Source: Pholiota molesta (Eukaryota > Basidiomycota > Agaricomycetes > Agaricales > Strophariaceae). From it: a DNA stretch of 64,000 nt. The translations under genes were made by a program, and so were the position numbers. Position 1 is the stretch's first letter; each line of letters begins with the position of its first letter. The stretch is taken from positions 124,001-188,000 of the forward strand of contig JACGCK010000027.1 in the NCBI GenBank assembly GCA_014925825.1, read 5' to 3'. This document shows, piece after piece, positions 1 to 10,958 of the stretch. The notes below the pieces were generated by a model, which saw only the letters and a program-made list of their open reading frames with translations, was not told the DNA's origin and made no database searches.

Positions 1-260
1 TTAGTGAGCGTGGGCGATGAGCGCTGAGCGCGGGTGGTAAGCGGGGATGAGATGAGAAATCCCCCCGTTGAATGTTGGTTAAGTCGATTGAAGCGGAGCT
101 CCAACTTACGGATCGACCCGAAGGTACCCGCAGGTAAACCTGCCGACGCCGAAAGTCATACCTGGATCCGCGCCGACCCGTGGTCACGGGTGACCCGGAT
201 CCGCGGATCACTGGACCCGCAGGTATTCCCACGGGTATACCTGCGGGTTACCTGTGTGGA
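1..260. repeat. GC-rich DNA with short inverted repeats
   Basis: This stretch is dense in short, partly palindromic words such as ACCCGCAGGTA and TACCTGCGGGT. The clearest pair faces each other at about 215-250, around the spacer ttcccacggg. The peptide it would encode is low-complexity (repeated Arg, Pro, Val, Thr), so I do not treat it as a gene. Such words often mark degenerate transposon ends in basidiomycete genomes, but no element boundary is visible here. Confidence 0.4.
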
Positions 261-700
261 CCCGCACCCGTGCTCAGCCTTAGCGCTGCCGCTTGACTGT
301 TGAGTCCGGCGGCGGCATGAGCGCCTCGCCTGGCTGCGTCGTTAGCATGGCACTCAAAGGACTCGATGACTCCGAGGAATTCGGCAAGGGCGGTTTCCTT
401 TTGAGACTCGTCCACGCCTTCCCTATCCGAGAAGTCCAATCTTGACGTGATGTATGCGATAGTTCGTGCCTTTGAAATTTTCCCTTCTCGAAAATCGGCG
501 AGTCGTTTGTCAATATCGGCGAGGAGTTCGGTGTTGACTCTCTGCGTAGTTCGACTTCGTCCGTCCCTTCTCCGAGGCTGGACATCCTGAGCAGGAGGCT
601 CGGGGTTCGGGACGCCCTCGATTCTTGATCCGCCATCACTGGGATTGGCGGGTTCTTCGGTGATGGGAACACTTCGGGCGAAAGAAGCTTCATAACTCAT
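248..700 (-). CDS. Unrecognised 150-aa ORF, perhaps mobile-element derived
   Basis: The single ORF reads coherently from Met at 700. A Pro/Glu-rich start is followed by a basic patch (PRRRDGRSRTTQR) and then a helical, charged stretch (ELLADIDKRLADFREGK) rich in Lys, Asp and Glu. Similar helical segments after a basic patch occur, as far as I remember, in N-terminal parts of transposon-associated proteins of mushrooms; that is recollection, not a search result. The last 30 residues are Ala/Arg-rich and run into the GC-rich repeat, so the C-terminus may be chance read-through. No catalytic motif is visible. It may be a fragment of a larger gene. Confidence 0.35.
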   Translation of the reverse strand: MSYEASFARSVPITEEPANPSDGGSRIEGVPNPEPPAQDVQPRRRDGRSRTTQRVNTELLADIDKRLADFREGKISKARTIAYITSRLDFSDREGVDESQKETALAEFLGVIESFECHANDAARRGAHAAAGLNSQAAALRLSTGAGPHR

Positions 701-960
701 TGGTAAAATAAGATTTGAGTGAAACGATGACGAAGTTTAGATGTTTTGAAAATATGATAGCGAGCCTCTGCAAAGGGCGAGTGGAGGAAGGTGGAAGAGA
801 AAGACAAACCAGTTTACGAGTCAGTTTGTCTTAAATTTTCCTTCCTCTTAGTTGAGTCACATGCCGGACAAAAATAAAGCCGCTGTGAAAGGCTTTCTAT
901 TAAAGGTGAGGCAGACATTGCTATGAGCGGTGGGCCAGCTCAGCGTGGCCTCTAAATAAT

Positions 961-1016
961 ATTGCGCGGCAAGGCCAGCGCAATGGGGGGTCATCCACAC
1001 GGCAAGGCCAGTGTGG
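961..1016. repeat. Two hairpins with identical loops
   Basis: Positions 961-984 form a 7-bp stem (attgcgc/gcgcaat) around the loop ggcaaggcca. Positions 995-1016 form a 6-bp stem (ccacac/gtgtgg) around exactly the same 10-nt loop. The stems differ but each pairs perfectly. A related, less regular ggcc...ggcc arrangement lies just upstream near 930-950. No gene covers the site. Confidence 0.6.
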
Positions 1017-1079
1017 GGAAAATTCGCATGTGACTACGAGTCTTGGGCGGTCTAATTGGACTAGTGTAAATAATATTCA

Positions 1080-1560
1080 AACCCGACCAATCTTGATGGA
1101 ATCCATAGCGGCTTTCCTTGATTCATGTAGCAACTTGAAAGGGCACCCTCTCAATATCACATATCTTCGTCATATTCAGCTGTTTCCGTAAATTTTTATG
1201 TCTCCGGTCCTAACATAGACTACAGCATCGATACCCCGTCAAAGGGGATCTACAACTTACAACCTTCCCTTGAACCTGCCGCTGAGCTTGCACAGTTAGC
1301 CCCCAAACCTTCGAGTAGATCTTCCTCAGCTTTCGTGGGCCCGACTTCTCCGACCTTTCCTGCGAATTGTTTAAGCCAGGTGTCGATAGCAACATCGGCA
1401 AATTGACTCTAACAGTAAAACGGCCACACCAACAGGAACGGCACCCACAGCCGCCCAACGACTAGCGAAACAACGACCGAGCACCTATCTCGCGCAAACC
1501 TAAATGCCCACAACCAGAGCTTGCACTTGAATATGCCCGTGTTGCACATAAAGCGCAGGG
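1080..1560. repeat. Block U, copy 1
   Basis: This segment matches 30,830-31,510 in the same orientation. Shared stretches include the sequence around 'tctccggtcctaacatagac' and the one around 'cccacagccgcccaacgac'. The second copy carries about 190 bp more in the middle. On the minus strand the two copies keep short pieces of matching peptide in shifting frames (for example FAGxVGEVGPxKAE), which suggests a decayed coding sequence that I cannot identify. Confidence 0.6.
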
Positions 1561-1581
1561 AGGCCGGGAACGGGAAGAATA

Positions 1582-1970
1582 CTAAGAACGGTATATCTTC
1601 ACGCTGGGAACGTCAATAATACCGACGCTGACAACGGTTCGATCGACATAAATGACGAGCGTGGATTCGTTGACGGTGTTAACGTCGCTCGCAAGCGCGG
1701 CAAGGCAAACATCGTTGACGAAGCTGTCGAGTATGTTCTGGCCTTGAAGAGAAGGGAACGACGCTCGGAAGACAGAGCAAGCTGGAACCATTACTTCAGG
1801 AATCGCTGTCGGTCCTGCTCTGGTTTGCGAATGGGCGAAGGAGCCGCGGCCGACCTTGGCAACGAGAAGCAGTCCTCAAGGACGAATTCGAGAGCAATGG
1901 CCAGAGCAGTGACGAGGATGATGGAGACGACGGCGACGAGGAGGGGTGCAGAAGCACAAACGCCTTAATC
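1582..1970 (-). pseudogene. Possible relic of a membrane protein
   Basis: On the minus strand a hydrophobic stretch around 1,960-1,890 reads like a membrane helix (LLVAVVSIILVTALAIAL). About 100 bp further on, in another frame, a coherent hydrophobic/polar peptide runs from 1,791 to 1,582. A stop and a frame change separate them, so this is either a broken gene or two exons of one. I do not recognise the family. The rest of 1,970-2,450 shows nothing I can call. Confidence 0.25.
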
Positions 1971-2579
1971 CGCGTCTGCTCCGAAGAAAGCAGCGGCTGA
2001 CAAGCAGAAGCCAGCCATCCCGACGGATGGCAATGGCGTAGCTGAGAAATGCAAGCACGGACGCCCTAGAAAGGGCCTACCCTCCACAGCGTCGTCTCCA
2101 CCGGATCGCTCTGCCCTCGACAAGCCTGTGGTTGTGATGCTGTTTACCATTACGCACGCAGGATGTCCGCCACACCCGTAAACGCAGCCCCAGCAGCATC
2201 TGCGCGCGGTCTTCGCACCGTTCTCATTCTTCGACTCTCCTCTCATATTGCAGTTCAACTTCCGAACAGGCCTCCAACAAGGTTGTCCTCTCTGCGATAT
2301 ACGGTGTAAGGTAGTCGCTCGTAGTAGCTCTAGGTGCCATGTCGGCGCCTGTTGCAGAACTGGCTTGGGATTGTGAATTCTGCCTTCAAAGGTAAGCAGC
2401 GTTATCGACGATTCTACTAGTAATTAGTGATATCTGCTCGACTTCCTAGAGAACTCTAGAGAACTCTATCGATAATCCAGCTATAACGCCCTGTCTTTGG
2501 GGAAAAGTCGGTCTCGGTTCTCAACAACTGAGCCATCGTCCTCCAAGCTACTACGAGCGTTTTCCGCAGTCTTGCACAT

Positions 2580-5500
2580 ACCCCGAGTTCCATTCCTCGG
2601 ATGCTTGGTAGCGAAGGAGGATTCCCGCGAACGCGAATATCAGGGGTGGGCGAGGGAAGCAGGCCGGAGACGGACGCAGTGCAACGGGTAGGCCGAGATT
2701 GAGGCGAAAGCGGAGATAACGGGCCGTGATAGGTGCGCAAACAGTTGTACGTCAAGTTGAATGCAGAAGGTGGAGTTGAGAAAGCTGGGCAGAGAAAGGT
2801 TGGATGGATGTACGAACGAGCGCGAGTTTGCAGGCCGGCGTCGTTGCCTGCAACAGAGGTCGCACAATGGCAATGTTTAGTCGTGCATTCCGTCTCTCGT
2901 GTTGAAGAAATACCCACTCTTCGCTCGATCCTTAGGCCTTCATGTACGATGCAGTGGCAGGCAGGACGGCGTAGACGACTGAAGCAGAGGAAGTGGTCCT
3001 ATTCGTTCGTCAAGTTGAATGCAGAAGGTGCAGTTGGGAAAGCTGGGCGGAGACAGGCTGCATGGATGTTCGAACAAGCGCGAATTTGCAGGACAGTACC
3101 ATTGACTATATGGCAGCAGAGGCTGCGCGATAGCAGCGGTTAATTGTGCATTCCGCCTCTCGTGGTGAAGGATTACTCACTTGCTGCTGTATCCCGAGGT
3201 ATGATGCAGCGCAGCCGGCGCGAGGGACGCGAGCCACCCCGTATACTGGCGATGGGTTAAGGTCGCGCCAAATGACAACCGAGGGCCCAGCACCAGTCTT
3301 CGGCGCGCATGCTCGTCCAGTTGGTGCGCATGGCGCAGGAGGAAGCATCCACTTCATCACCATCCATATCTCGTACGCATTGTCGTCATCGGAGTCTGTC
3401 CCATCGTTGCCCATACTTTTTTTCATATTGCCTCGCCTACCATCCGCCTCGTCCATGTCGAGTTTGTTCCAGTCCATCGTCTCATCCGCCATCTCCATGG
3501 GATTATCTGGCCCTCTGTGTGTTGGTCGTCTGCCTTCGTTTATGCATAAGGCAAGACACGACGGATGCGAGCGCCATTGGACCCAGTTTATAAGCCGTCC
3601 GACTGCACGAGGTAAATGTACGAGTGACGTACATCGCCGCACCACCACTGCGCAAGAGGACAGCAGGCGTCAGGAACGAGGAAGACGAGAAAGAACGATG
3701 AAGAAGTACCAGGCAGGGCGAGAGGGGCGGGAAAGTGGGCAGACAACGCAGTGCATGCGAAGCAGCGAAGAACGGCGGCGGCAGATGTTGAGGGTGAAGA
3801 TGGTCAGCACGGCCGGCTTGTTTGTTCGGAGACGGATGCGATTCATGGGAGGGCGACATCATATAATGTGCTGTGGTAGCCGCCTCATTATTGCGCGTCG
3901 ACAAATGCAGCGGGCGTAAATAGGCTAAATGGACGACCGTTGTGTTCTAACTTCTCAACAAGCAGCGAAGAAAGCTGCAGGCAGTCTGGGAGGGTGTTGA
4001 GATGTCCAAACGGGTGCGGGTGCCGTCCATGAGAGAGAGAAAGGGCGACTCCACAGCGCCTCTTCTTCCTGGCCCCCAGGATCTCGCCGTCGCCCCCCAC
4101 CCCGACGGCAGAGCGGACGGCCAGCTCGCGAGCACAGGGCATCGGCACTCCGCGTCGTCGCATCGTCGAGATCAGGCTTTTGCAGCTGCTGAACGGGACG
4201 TGGAGATGGTGGGCCGTGATGGGGTGGGCGAACGAGGGCGTTTGTGGCCATGGAGGTACTGGGATGGCATGGGGGCACACTGACTGCGCTCGCTCGTGGT
4301 TGAGGAAGACGTGGAGGCGGCGTGGTTAAAAGTGCAAGGGTTCGCCTGCATTTGAGGCAACTAGGGAGAGCTTATGGGGTTCGTATGGCAAACAGACAAA
4401 ACAGGTAGCATTGCCTTGGCCGTCGTGTCAGCCGACAAGCGTCAACCTATCCACCTTGGCGTCCATCTGCTTCGTCTATCATCCATCTCCTCGTCCATAT
4501 GCATCGTCCATTCCAGTTCGTGGTCTCGTTCAGCGATTTGGTCGAGTTTTCTGGCCCCCTGTTGGCCTATCGTGCGTGCTCATTTGCACTCGAGGCGGGA
4601 CGCAACGGGATGTGGGCGCCAGTGGGCCCGAGTCGTCGAGTTTAATGCAGATAAGGGAGGCGGCACATATGGAGGGCGGAGCTAGGCACCGAGGATGCAC
4701 GGATGAGCAAAGCTCGTTTGTTCGGAGACGGACGTGGTATGGGGGACGGCGGGGGGTTGGAAACGGAGGTGGACAAGAGCAATGACTGAAAGGCAGGCTA
4801 GGGCGAAATGTACGGACAACGGAGGGAGATGTGCGACCGAACGGCGAATCAAAGCTGCCTCATGTAGAGGACAGGGCTATGGGACGCGTTCAAACTCGCG
4901 GGACAGTGTCGTTGGCTGAGCAGAGGCTGCGTGATAGCAATGATTAGTTGGGCATTCCATTTCTCGAATGGTTACTCGCCTGCTCCAGCGGCCATCAGAT
5001 ACGATGCAGCGCAGCGACATCAAAACCTCGCGTGTATGCGATGAGTATAAGACACGCGCTGCCTGAACGATAGACGAAGTCCGACTCGGACGATCTTGCA
5101 GGCGCGGTGAGTTTGCAGGCGCATCGAGTTGACGTGGATGGCGCAGAAGGATGGCATGCGCATCATCGATGTTGTAGGCGTCGTCTTGTCGTCAGCATTG
5201 TTGTCATCAGGGCTTGTCGCTGCGTAGTCATATCAGTTACAGGCAGGTCGACAATCCAGAGTCTATGCTATCGTGGCGCCCATGAAAGTAAATATCCGTA
5301 CAGTTTTGGCTGCCGTGGCATGCGAGGGCGGGCGAGGGCGAGACGGGAACGGTGTGCAGGGGGGTGGCTAGTGGTTGGAGACGGAGGTCGCGGGTGCGAG
5401 GGATGGAAAGGCGGTAAGGAATGGGAGACGTGAACGGGACGCAAACGGGACGAGGTCCAAGGCTGCAATACGGAAGGCCGGGCCGGTGCGACTACAGTCC

Positions 5501-6600
5501 GTGCCTTTCGTCCTGTTCTTTGTCTTCCTCATCTTCCTACTCCACCACAGTTCAGTGAGTTGACTGACTGGATCTATGGATACAAGCTTACCAACTTGTT
5601 CCAGTATATCTGACGCGCATTGACAGTGAATAGGGCCTGTACACCAGCCACACAGAAAGGACGCGATTTTGTGCGCGCAGCCTTGACTGCATCTTTGGAT
5701 ACAACCTATGGTCCATGAATATGTGTCGTCTATGGTGGGTCCTCTCTGGCATAATGACTATTTCGATTTTTCTCTGATCGTTATTCGCTGCTTGGTAGGT
5801 GACGGAGCGAGGTCCATACCGACGTGGACCATCGTAGCCCTTCGGACTTCCTCACAACGGCGTCTCGCAACAGCAGTAAATTCCTCCTGTTCTCTGCTCC
5901 TACCTGCGGCTGGAGTTCCCAACACGGCTCGAGATGCTCCTCTCTTTATGGCTATCCATGTCGATTCAGACAACTGCAAACCATCCTCGAAACGCCGGTC
6001 ATTCGTGCTGCTGTAGCTCTGCTAACCTGTTCACTCCAGGGGCCGTATATGCATCTCTCTGTGCCCAAACTCAAGAATATCTCTCCACTTTCTCTTTCGA
6101 TAAGGAGCAATACCATCCCATGCATCCATCCACCGATGTTTCATATCTCGAAAGCCGAACGCGAATTTCACGGCACATGGCAGACTCAATTTTACATGGC
6201 CATGAAACTTTCGTACGTATTCTCTTCTCATATCTTATTATTGTCACTCATATACCTTTCTTCCTTCCTTCCTTCCTTCCTTTATTTTAGCAGTCCACAG
6301 GACGAGGAGAAATTAGTAGCATCCTCACGATTCTCTGCCTGGCGACATCCGACGACCTCCGGTCTAAACAATTTCTCCTTCCGTGGTAGAAATCCAGCGG
6401 CCACTCCCGCCGACGTAGGCATATCATCGTCGCGTTGATCTGCCCTCTGTTTTGGCCTGCCACTACCGCTAAGAGGAGCCACCAGTCTAGCTTCGGCAGC
6501 TGGGCTGTTTTGAGTAAGCACTGTTATCGCCGGCTTGATTTCAATTCTAATTTTCTCCAGATTCTGCTAGGATGCACTTTTGTATGTATTATCCGTCTAT
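2580..6600. repeat. Block A, copy 1 (degenerate duplicated DNA)
   Basis: This 4-kb stretch is a diverged direct copy of about 31,640-34,720. Examples are 3,830-3,915 against 32,700-32,780, 5,130-5,215 against 33,350-33,425, and 6,190-6,440 against 34,280-34,520. The pairs are clearly homologous but carry many indels. Many overlapping ORFs occur on both strands, none conserved in frame between the copies, so I call no gene. A minus-strand peptide fragment near 3,490 (MEMADETMDWNKLDMDEADG) recurs weakly elsewhere and may be a relic. A TTCC microsatellite lies at 6,263-6,286. Confidence 0.6.
6263..6286 (+). repeat. (TTCC)n microsatellite
   Basis: About six TTCC units lie inside block A. The corresponding site in the second copy, near 34,345-34,372, also has a TTCC run that is slightly longer. 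This supports homology of the two blocks and shows slippage after duplication. Confidence 0.8.
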
Positions 6601-6619
6601 GAGTACCTGCAACAAAATC

Positions 6620-7210
6620 ACTCTGTCTCTACAAAAGAGGACGCTCAATGTCGAGGACGTAGCCAGCCAGCTCGCCCAAGCCATACACACCAATCGTTCG
6701 GACGGCGAAAAGCACCCGCTGAAATCCTCGGCTGTGTAGCGGTGAAAGCGCGAGCGAACAAGCATATCGCCACTGTTGCTCGGCGCTGTCGCTGAGGAGA
6801 CTGAGGGACCCACGCGGCCTTGGGAGGACGATCGGGGATGGAGGCAGGAGGCAGGTTATGGATGCTGCGCGCGAACTTGGCGGCGATGTCGAGGAGCCAG
6901 GCAAGATCGTGCTCGAGTGGACGGCCGACTTTGTTATTTGGCGATAGTGGTTCCTATGCTGGATGAACATCATGAACTTCTGCAGAATAACAGTCGATTT
7001 CGGCTCAATGGCGGAAGATGGAAGATGGGTTCACTCCGCTGCAGGCGAAGGAAGAATAGGTGCAGAAGTGAAGAGGATTGGTCTTCAGCAATTTCAGGCA
7101 TCAGGATCAAGCGACTACATCATCCGTTGTCAGTGGCCAGCGCTTCATCTTCTCTGAGACACAGATATTTGGCCATGGGCTCGTGCCCGATCATTCCACA
7201 TATCATATCC
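6620..7210 (+). pseudogene. Relic of an unrecognised gene, copy 1 of 3
   Basis: Plus-strand peptide pieces in changing frames resemble those at 21,530-22,140 and 43,970-44,600. The best are AEILGCVAVKARANKH near 6,720 and a DAARELGGDVEEPGK-like piece near 6,860. Frames shift and stops intervene, so no intact gene remains. The product seems to have been helical and charged. I cannot assign a family. Between 7,210 and 8,040 there is a short third copy of the block A 3' part (7,270-7,480) and otherwise nothing I can call. Confidence 0.35.
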
Positions 7211-8039
7211 GAGTTCTAGGGTTTCAACCAGCGCTGCTCCTCCAGCTCCAAGAGCGATGGTCATAGCGATGGCAAACCCAAAATGTCCAACCTTTATGGC
7301 CGCGAAGCCTTCGTACGTGTGCTCCTTTCATATCTTGCCATCGTCACTCATACTTTTCATTCTTTCCGCATTCTTTCTGCATTCTTTTTTTCTTCGGAAG
7401 TTCACCGGATGAGGAGGAATTGGCCAGGCTTCTATGCCCCGCGACCCCCGCACCGGATTGTGTACCCTTTCTTCCTACATCCTCAGGTTTAATACGTTCT
7501 GGTCTTCGTTTTCATTTGTTACACGGATGCAGATTTTACGCTAGTGATGATGACGCTGCGCACTCCCAAGCCTATTCAACATCATCATGAGGCCGAGTTC
7601 GTATGTAGCAGCTAGAAGACATATAATCTCATCGTTTTTACATTTAATAAATATCAAAACTAGAGCCTAACTAGCGCCGATACTACAGTATCGTATACGT
7701 GGGATGAGAGATGCCAAGGGCGAGATCACGGTCTCAAAAATCATGGTTTATTATACTCACATTTGTCGCAGACAGGCGGCGTTTGTCGTGGCCTCAACCG
7801 AATTCTTCAGAAAAATGAAGTATAATGAAGTAAGAAAAGAAGATAAATATCAAGAACCTGCAAGCCTACAAGTTGTAGCAAATCCTTCAAACAACCGCCC
7901 AACATTCAAATGCGAATTTACCGAGACTCCTTCAACTACAGTGAAAGCGATGACTTCGATGATACACCCATATTCAAATGGATACGTATGCAGACAGCAT
8001 GAGAGGAAGCCATGAATATCAAAAATAAATAAGATATAT

Positions 8040-9760
8040 AGGAAGGCGGTACTATGGACACATGCGACGATCGTTCGACGGCCTCGATGTCGAATGTAGG
8101 CGCTGAGGCATTTAACGTAGTCCAACGTAGTGCAATATGGCGCGGACGAGGTGGACAACATCAGCCTTGAATAAATGCAGGAGTCAATCAAACGATGGAA
8201 CGCACAGCGATTCCGGTGGTAGGCGCACAGGGAGGATAAGCCGTAACGCGTCAGGCCCCAACGACGTGCAATTCCAACAGCGTCACGGGCATCGTCGTTG
8301 CCAATGCGGAAGGCGGATCCGGGGCCGAAGGGGCGGAACATCCTCGAAGAGAAAGAGGAGGCTGCGGGCGGTCTGGAGGCTCGAGTCGGGGTGTACAAAG
8401 CGGGTTCGTAGTTGAGGCAGATGCAAGAGCGGAGGACCAGGGGCCAGGATGGGCTGATGCCGCAGGCGGCGAGAGTGACAGCACTTCTCCTTCCTCGTTC
8501 TCTGGACCTCGTCGTCGAAATCACCCTCGGTAGAAAAGCGGAGGATGCATTCGCGAGCAGCGGCGATGGGTTCTCTGCGTCATCATGTCGTTGGTAAGTA
8601 TTATCGCATCGCCCACGTGTGGCCGTCCATGCGCGTCATGAAGCAGGATCTCGCAGTCGCTGGTATTCTCGCGGAAGCTAGTATCAGAGCGGCTGCTGCT
8701 GCTGCGACGTTCGGAGGAAGGGTTTGAGCAGCGGGCCAGCAACGGACACTGGGTGCTAATGCAAAGATGCTAGGCCGCGGCGACTCATGAGATGGGTAAA
8801 CTAGGGCGCTCGAGGTGGATGGATATGGGCTAGTGACGTTCGTGCTTGAAGAAGAAACGGAAGTGGTGGGCCAACGAGCGAACGAGCTCATTCAACGTTC
8901 ATGTTTTAGCCGGCTGACGAGCTGGTGGTGAGCTTGGTCCACTATTGGTAAATGCACGCGGTAGCCAGCGTTGCTTGTCGTCACCCCATCCGTCGTCCGT
9001 CATCTCATTCATCTATCACCTCCGAGTCGTCGACCACCGACTGCCTCGCCTACCATCCGCTTCGTCGTCGATCATTGGTCGTCGTCCCTTCCAAACGTCT
9101 CGACTTGCGTTCAGGTGTCTGGTCTGCTGCTCATCGACTGCATTCGTTTAAATTCGACGCGAGATGCGGCGGATGCGGTCTCAGTGGGCCTAGCTTGTGG
9201 CGGGGTAGCAAATGCGGTGGGCGAGGAAGAGCCGTCCAACTCTGACAGGGACATCGACCAGCAAGTATCAGAGCTGCTGTATCTGCTGCGGCGTACGGAG
9301 GTGGGCTAGGGCCAGACAGTCTGTGCGGGAAGGTAGGGTCGACATTGCTAGGACGCAGACGGATTGGACGGAGACAGAGAAGGGGGACTGGGCTAGATTA
9401 GACAAGACAGAATAAATCCCACGATATCTAGGCGCACGTCGCATCGCATCTGACTCTTGCTCTGTACCTTGGCAGCGGAAATCGAGACGGCCTCCATCTG
9501 TACTGGGCTTGACTTTCCCTTTGGCTGTGAACACTGAACTCGCCATCTGACACCACAGGCCTATGCCATCGGGATGACTACAGGCTCCAACGGACTGGAA
9601 TAACATCTAATAACATCGGACTCGGAAGTGGCAGCGCTGCCAAATCCCTCGCAGCGGCTGTTGTAACTTGCGACGTCGCTCAACACCTCAGTCCCGAGTG
9701 CTAAATCACAACAGGCTCATCTTGGTCATATCTATTTCGAGCTGTAGTCCCTATGGAGGC
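8040..9760. repeat. Block B, copy 1
   Basis: The segment is a diverged direct copy of about 44,730-46,680. Clear anchors are 8,115-8,180 against 44,825-44,875 and 8,580-8,700 against 45,250-45,370. Part of the same sequence recurs at 22,200-22,900 and near 31,870-31,980. Many ORFs exist on both strands, but their frames are not conserved between copies, so I see repeat-derived intergenic DNA and no gene. Confidence 0.6.
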
Positions 9761-10650
9761 TTTCATGGGAGGCATGTCCCCGGAGGTGTAAGTAGATAAA
9801 CTATGTTCTTCTCTTCCCTGATACTAACGCGTTTTTCTTTGTAAGTAGCGATCTTGAAGAGAAAACGCAAGAAAATCAAGTGGCGGCGCCTTCAACGGAC
9901 GACCTGGACTCGGATGGAGATGAAATTTCTCGACGGGTCGCTCCAAGGTCTACCAGACAACCGTTACATTCGACACGCTCGGTACAGCAAAAACAGAAAC
10001 TCCTTTAGCCAGCACAGACGCCTTCGCATCTGCAATGCGCCAGCTTGATACCAGTATATGTTCCCGACGAAAACACAGGCACCAAAGTCCTGGAAAAGCT
10101 CCAGGTATCTATTTCGCCGCTATATTCGCTCGAATTGCTCTAACTATCGCTCTCTACTTGAAGTCCAAGAATGTCGTGAAAGCCGAGTTGAACATGAGGG
10201 ATAGAACTAATAACGCAGCCTTTACCTCTATCTAAACACGGCCAAAAAAGTACGTCTTCGACAATCTCGATTAGAATCTACATAATATGCATACTGATCA
10301 TGATACCAGGCGTTGACATCGGTATCAAATCCAATTTCCACGGTGTTGAAAGGCTTAGCTGCTAGAATCCACTAATCACCATTTGCCACGGGCTCCAGAC
10401 ATTGGCTCACCGAAACCATCACTTGCTCATACTTACATTCATGTTTCTTATGGCCCGAGAAGTGGAAAGAAGATGAGGACATTTGATCGATGCACGGGAC
10501 ACCATTTGTTCTGCTTCTTTGTAGGCTTACTTTCTGGTCTGATTTTCGTCTATCATACTATACTTTGCATAAATGGTAGCGGGTCAATGGAAAAGCGAGA
10601 AATCATTATTAACAGTCAGATATCGGACACTTGTTGAACTCAGGATAACA
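9760..10650 (+). pseudogene. Plus-strand gene relic converging on NLR1
   Basis: This segment is homologous to 46,660-47,420, which lies at the same place downstream of NLR3. Both copies keep a GTAAGT splice-donor-like site followed by a peptide beginning EKTQENQVAAPSTDDL (around 9,870). Later pieces are a hydrophobic stretch near 10,520-10,570 and a shared 'aaccatcacttgc'-type motif. Stops interrupt both copies at different points. A plus-strand gene with several small exons once stood here, tail to tail with the receptor. I cannot name it. From 10,650 to 10,950 I see only AT-rich 3' flank. Confidence 0.4.
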
Positions 10651-10958
10651 ATGACGATACATACAACTGACTGCACCATAACTAGTCGAAACAGAGGACC
10701 GAAACTATAGGAATACATCTATTGACTGCAATCATAGATTATGCGGAATAACATTAGGGAACAAGTTGCATCTTGAGCAGCTTGCATTATCGACGAGGAT
10801 CCCGGCCGAATTCCGTTGAGGCTAAATTGAATGGGACAACAAACTAGTCAGATCATTGTATACTTGACTATTCTCGAACATTTAGCTTACATTCAGCCAA
10901 TTTTTGGATCTACTGGTATGCGGAGTGATCTGTATGAGGTGACAGCTTAAAATGAAGA

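Noticed and set aside
3146..3919. Plus-strand 257-aa ORF in block A
   Set aside because: The frame is not kept in the homologous block at 31,640-34,720, and composition is that of GC-rich intergenic DNA.
7850..8524. Minus-strand 224-aa ORF in block B
   Set aside because: The homologous stretches at 22,200-22,500 and 44,900-45,260 have different frames open; no motif is visible.
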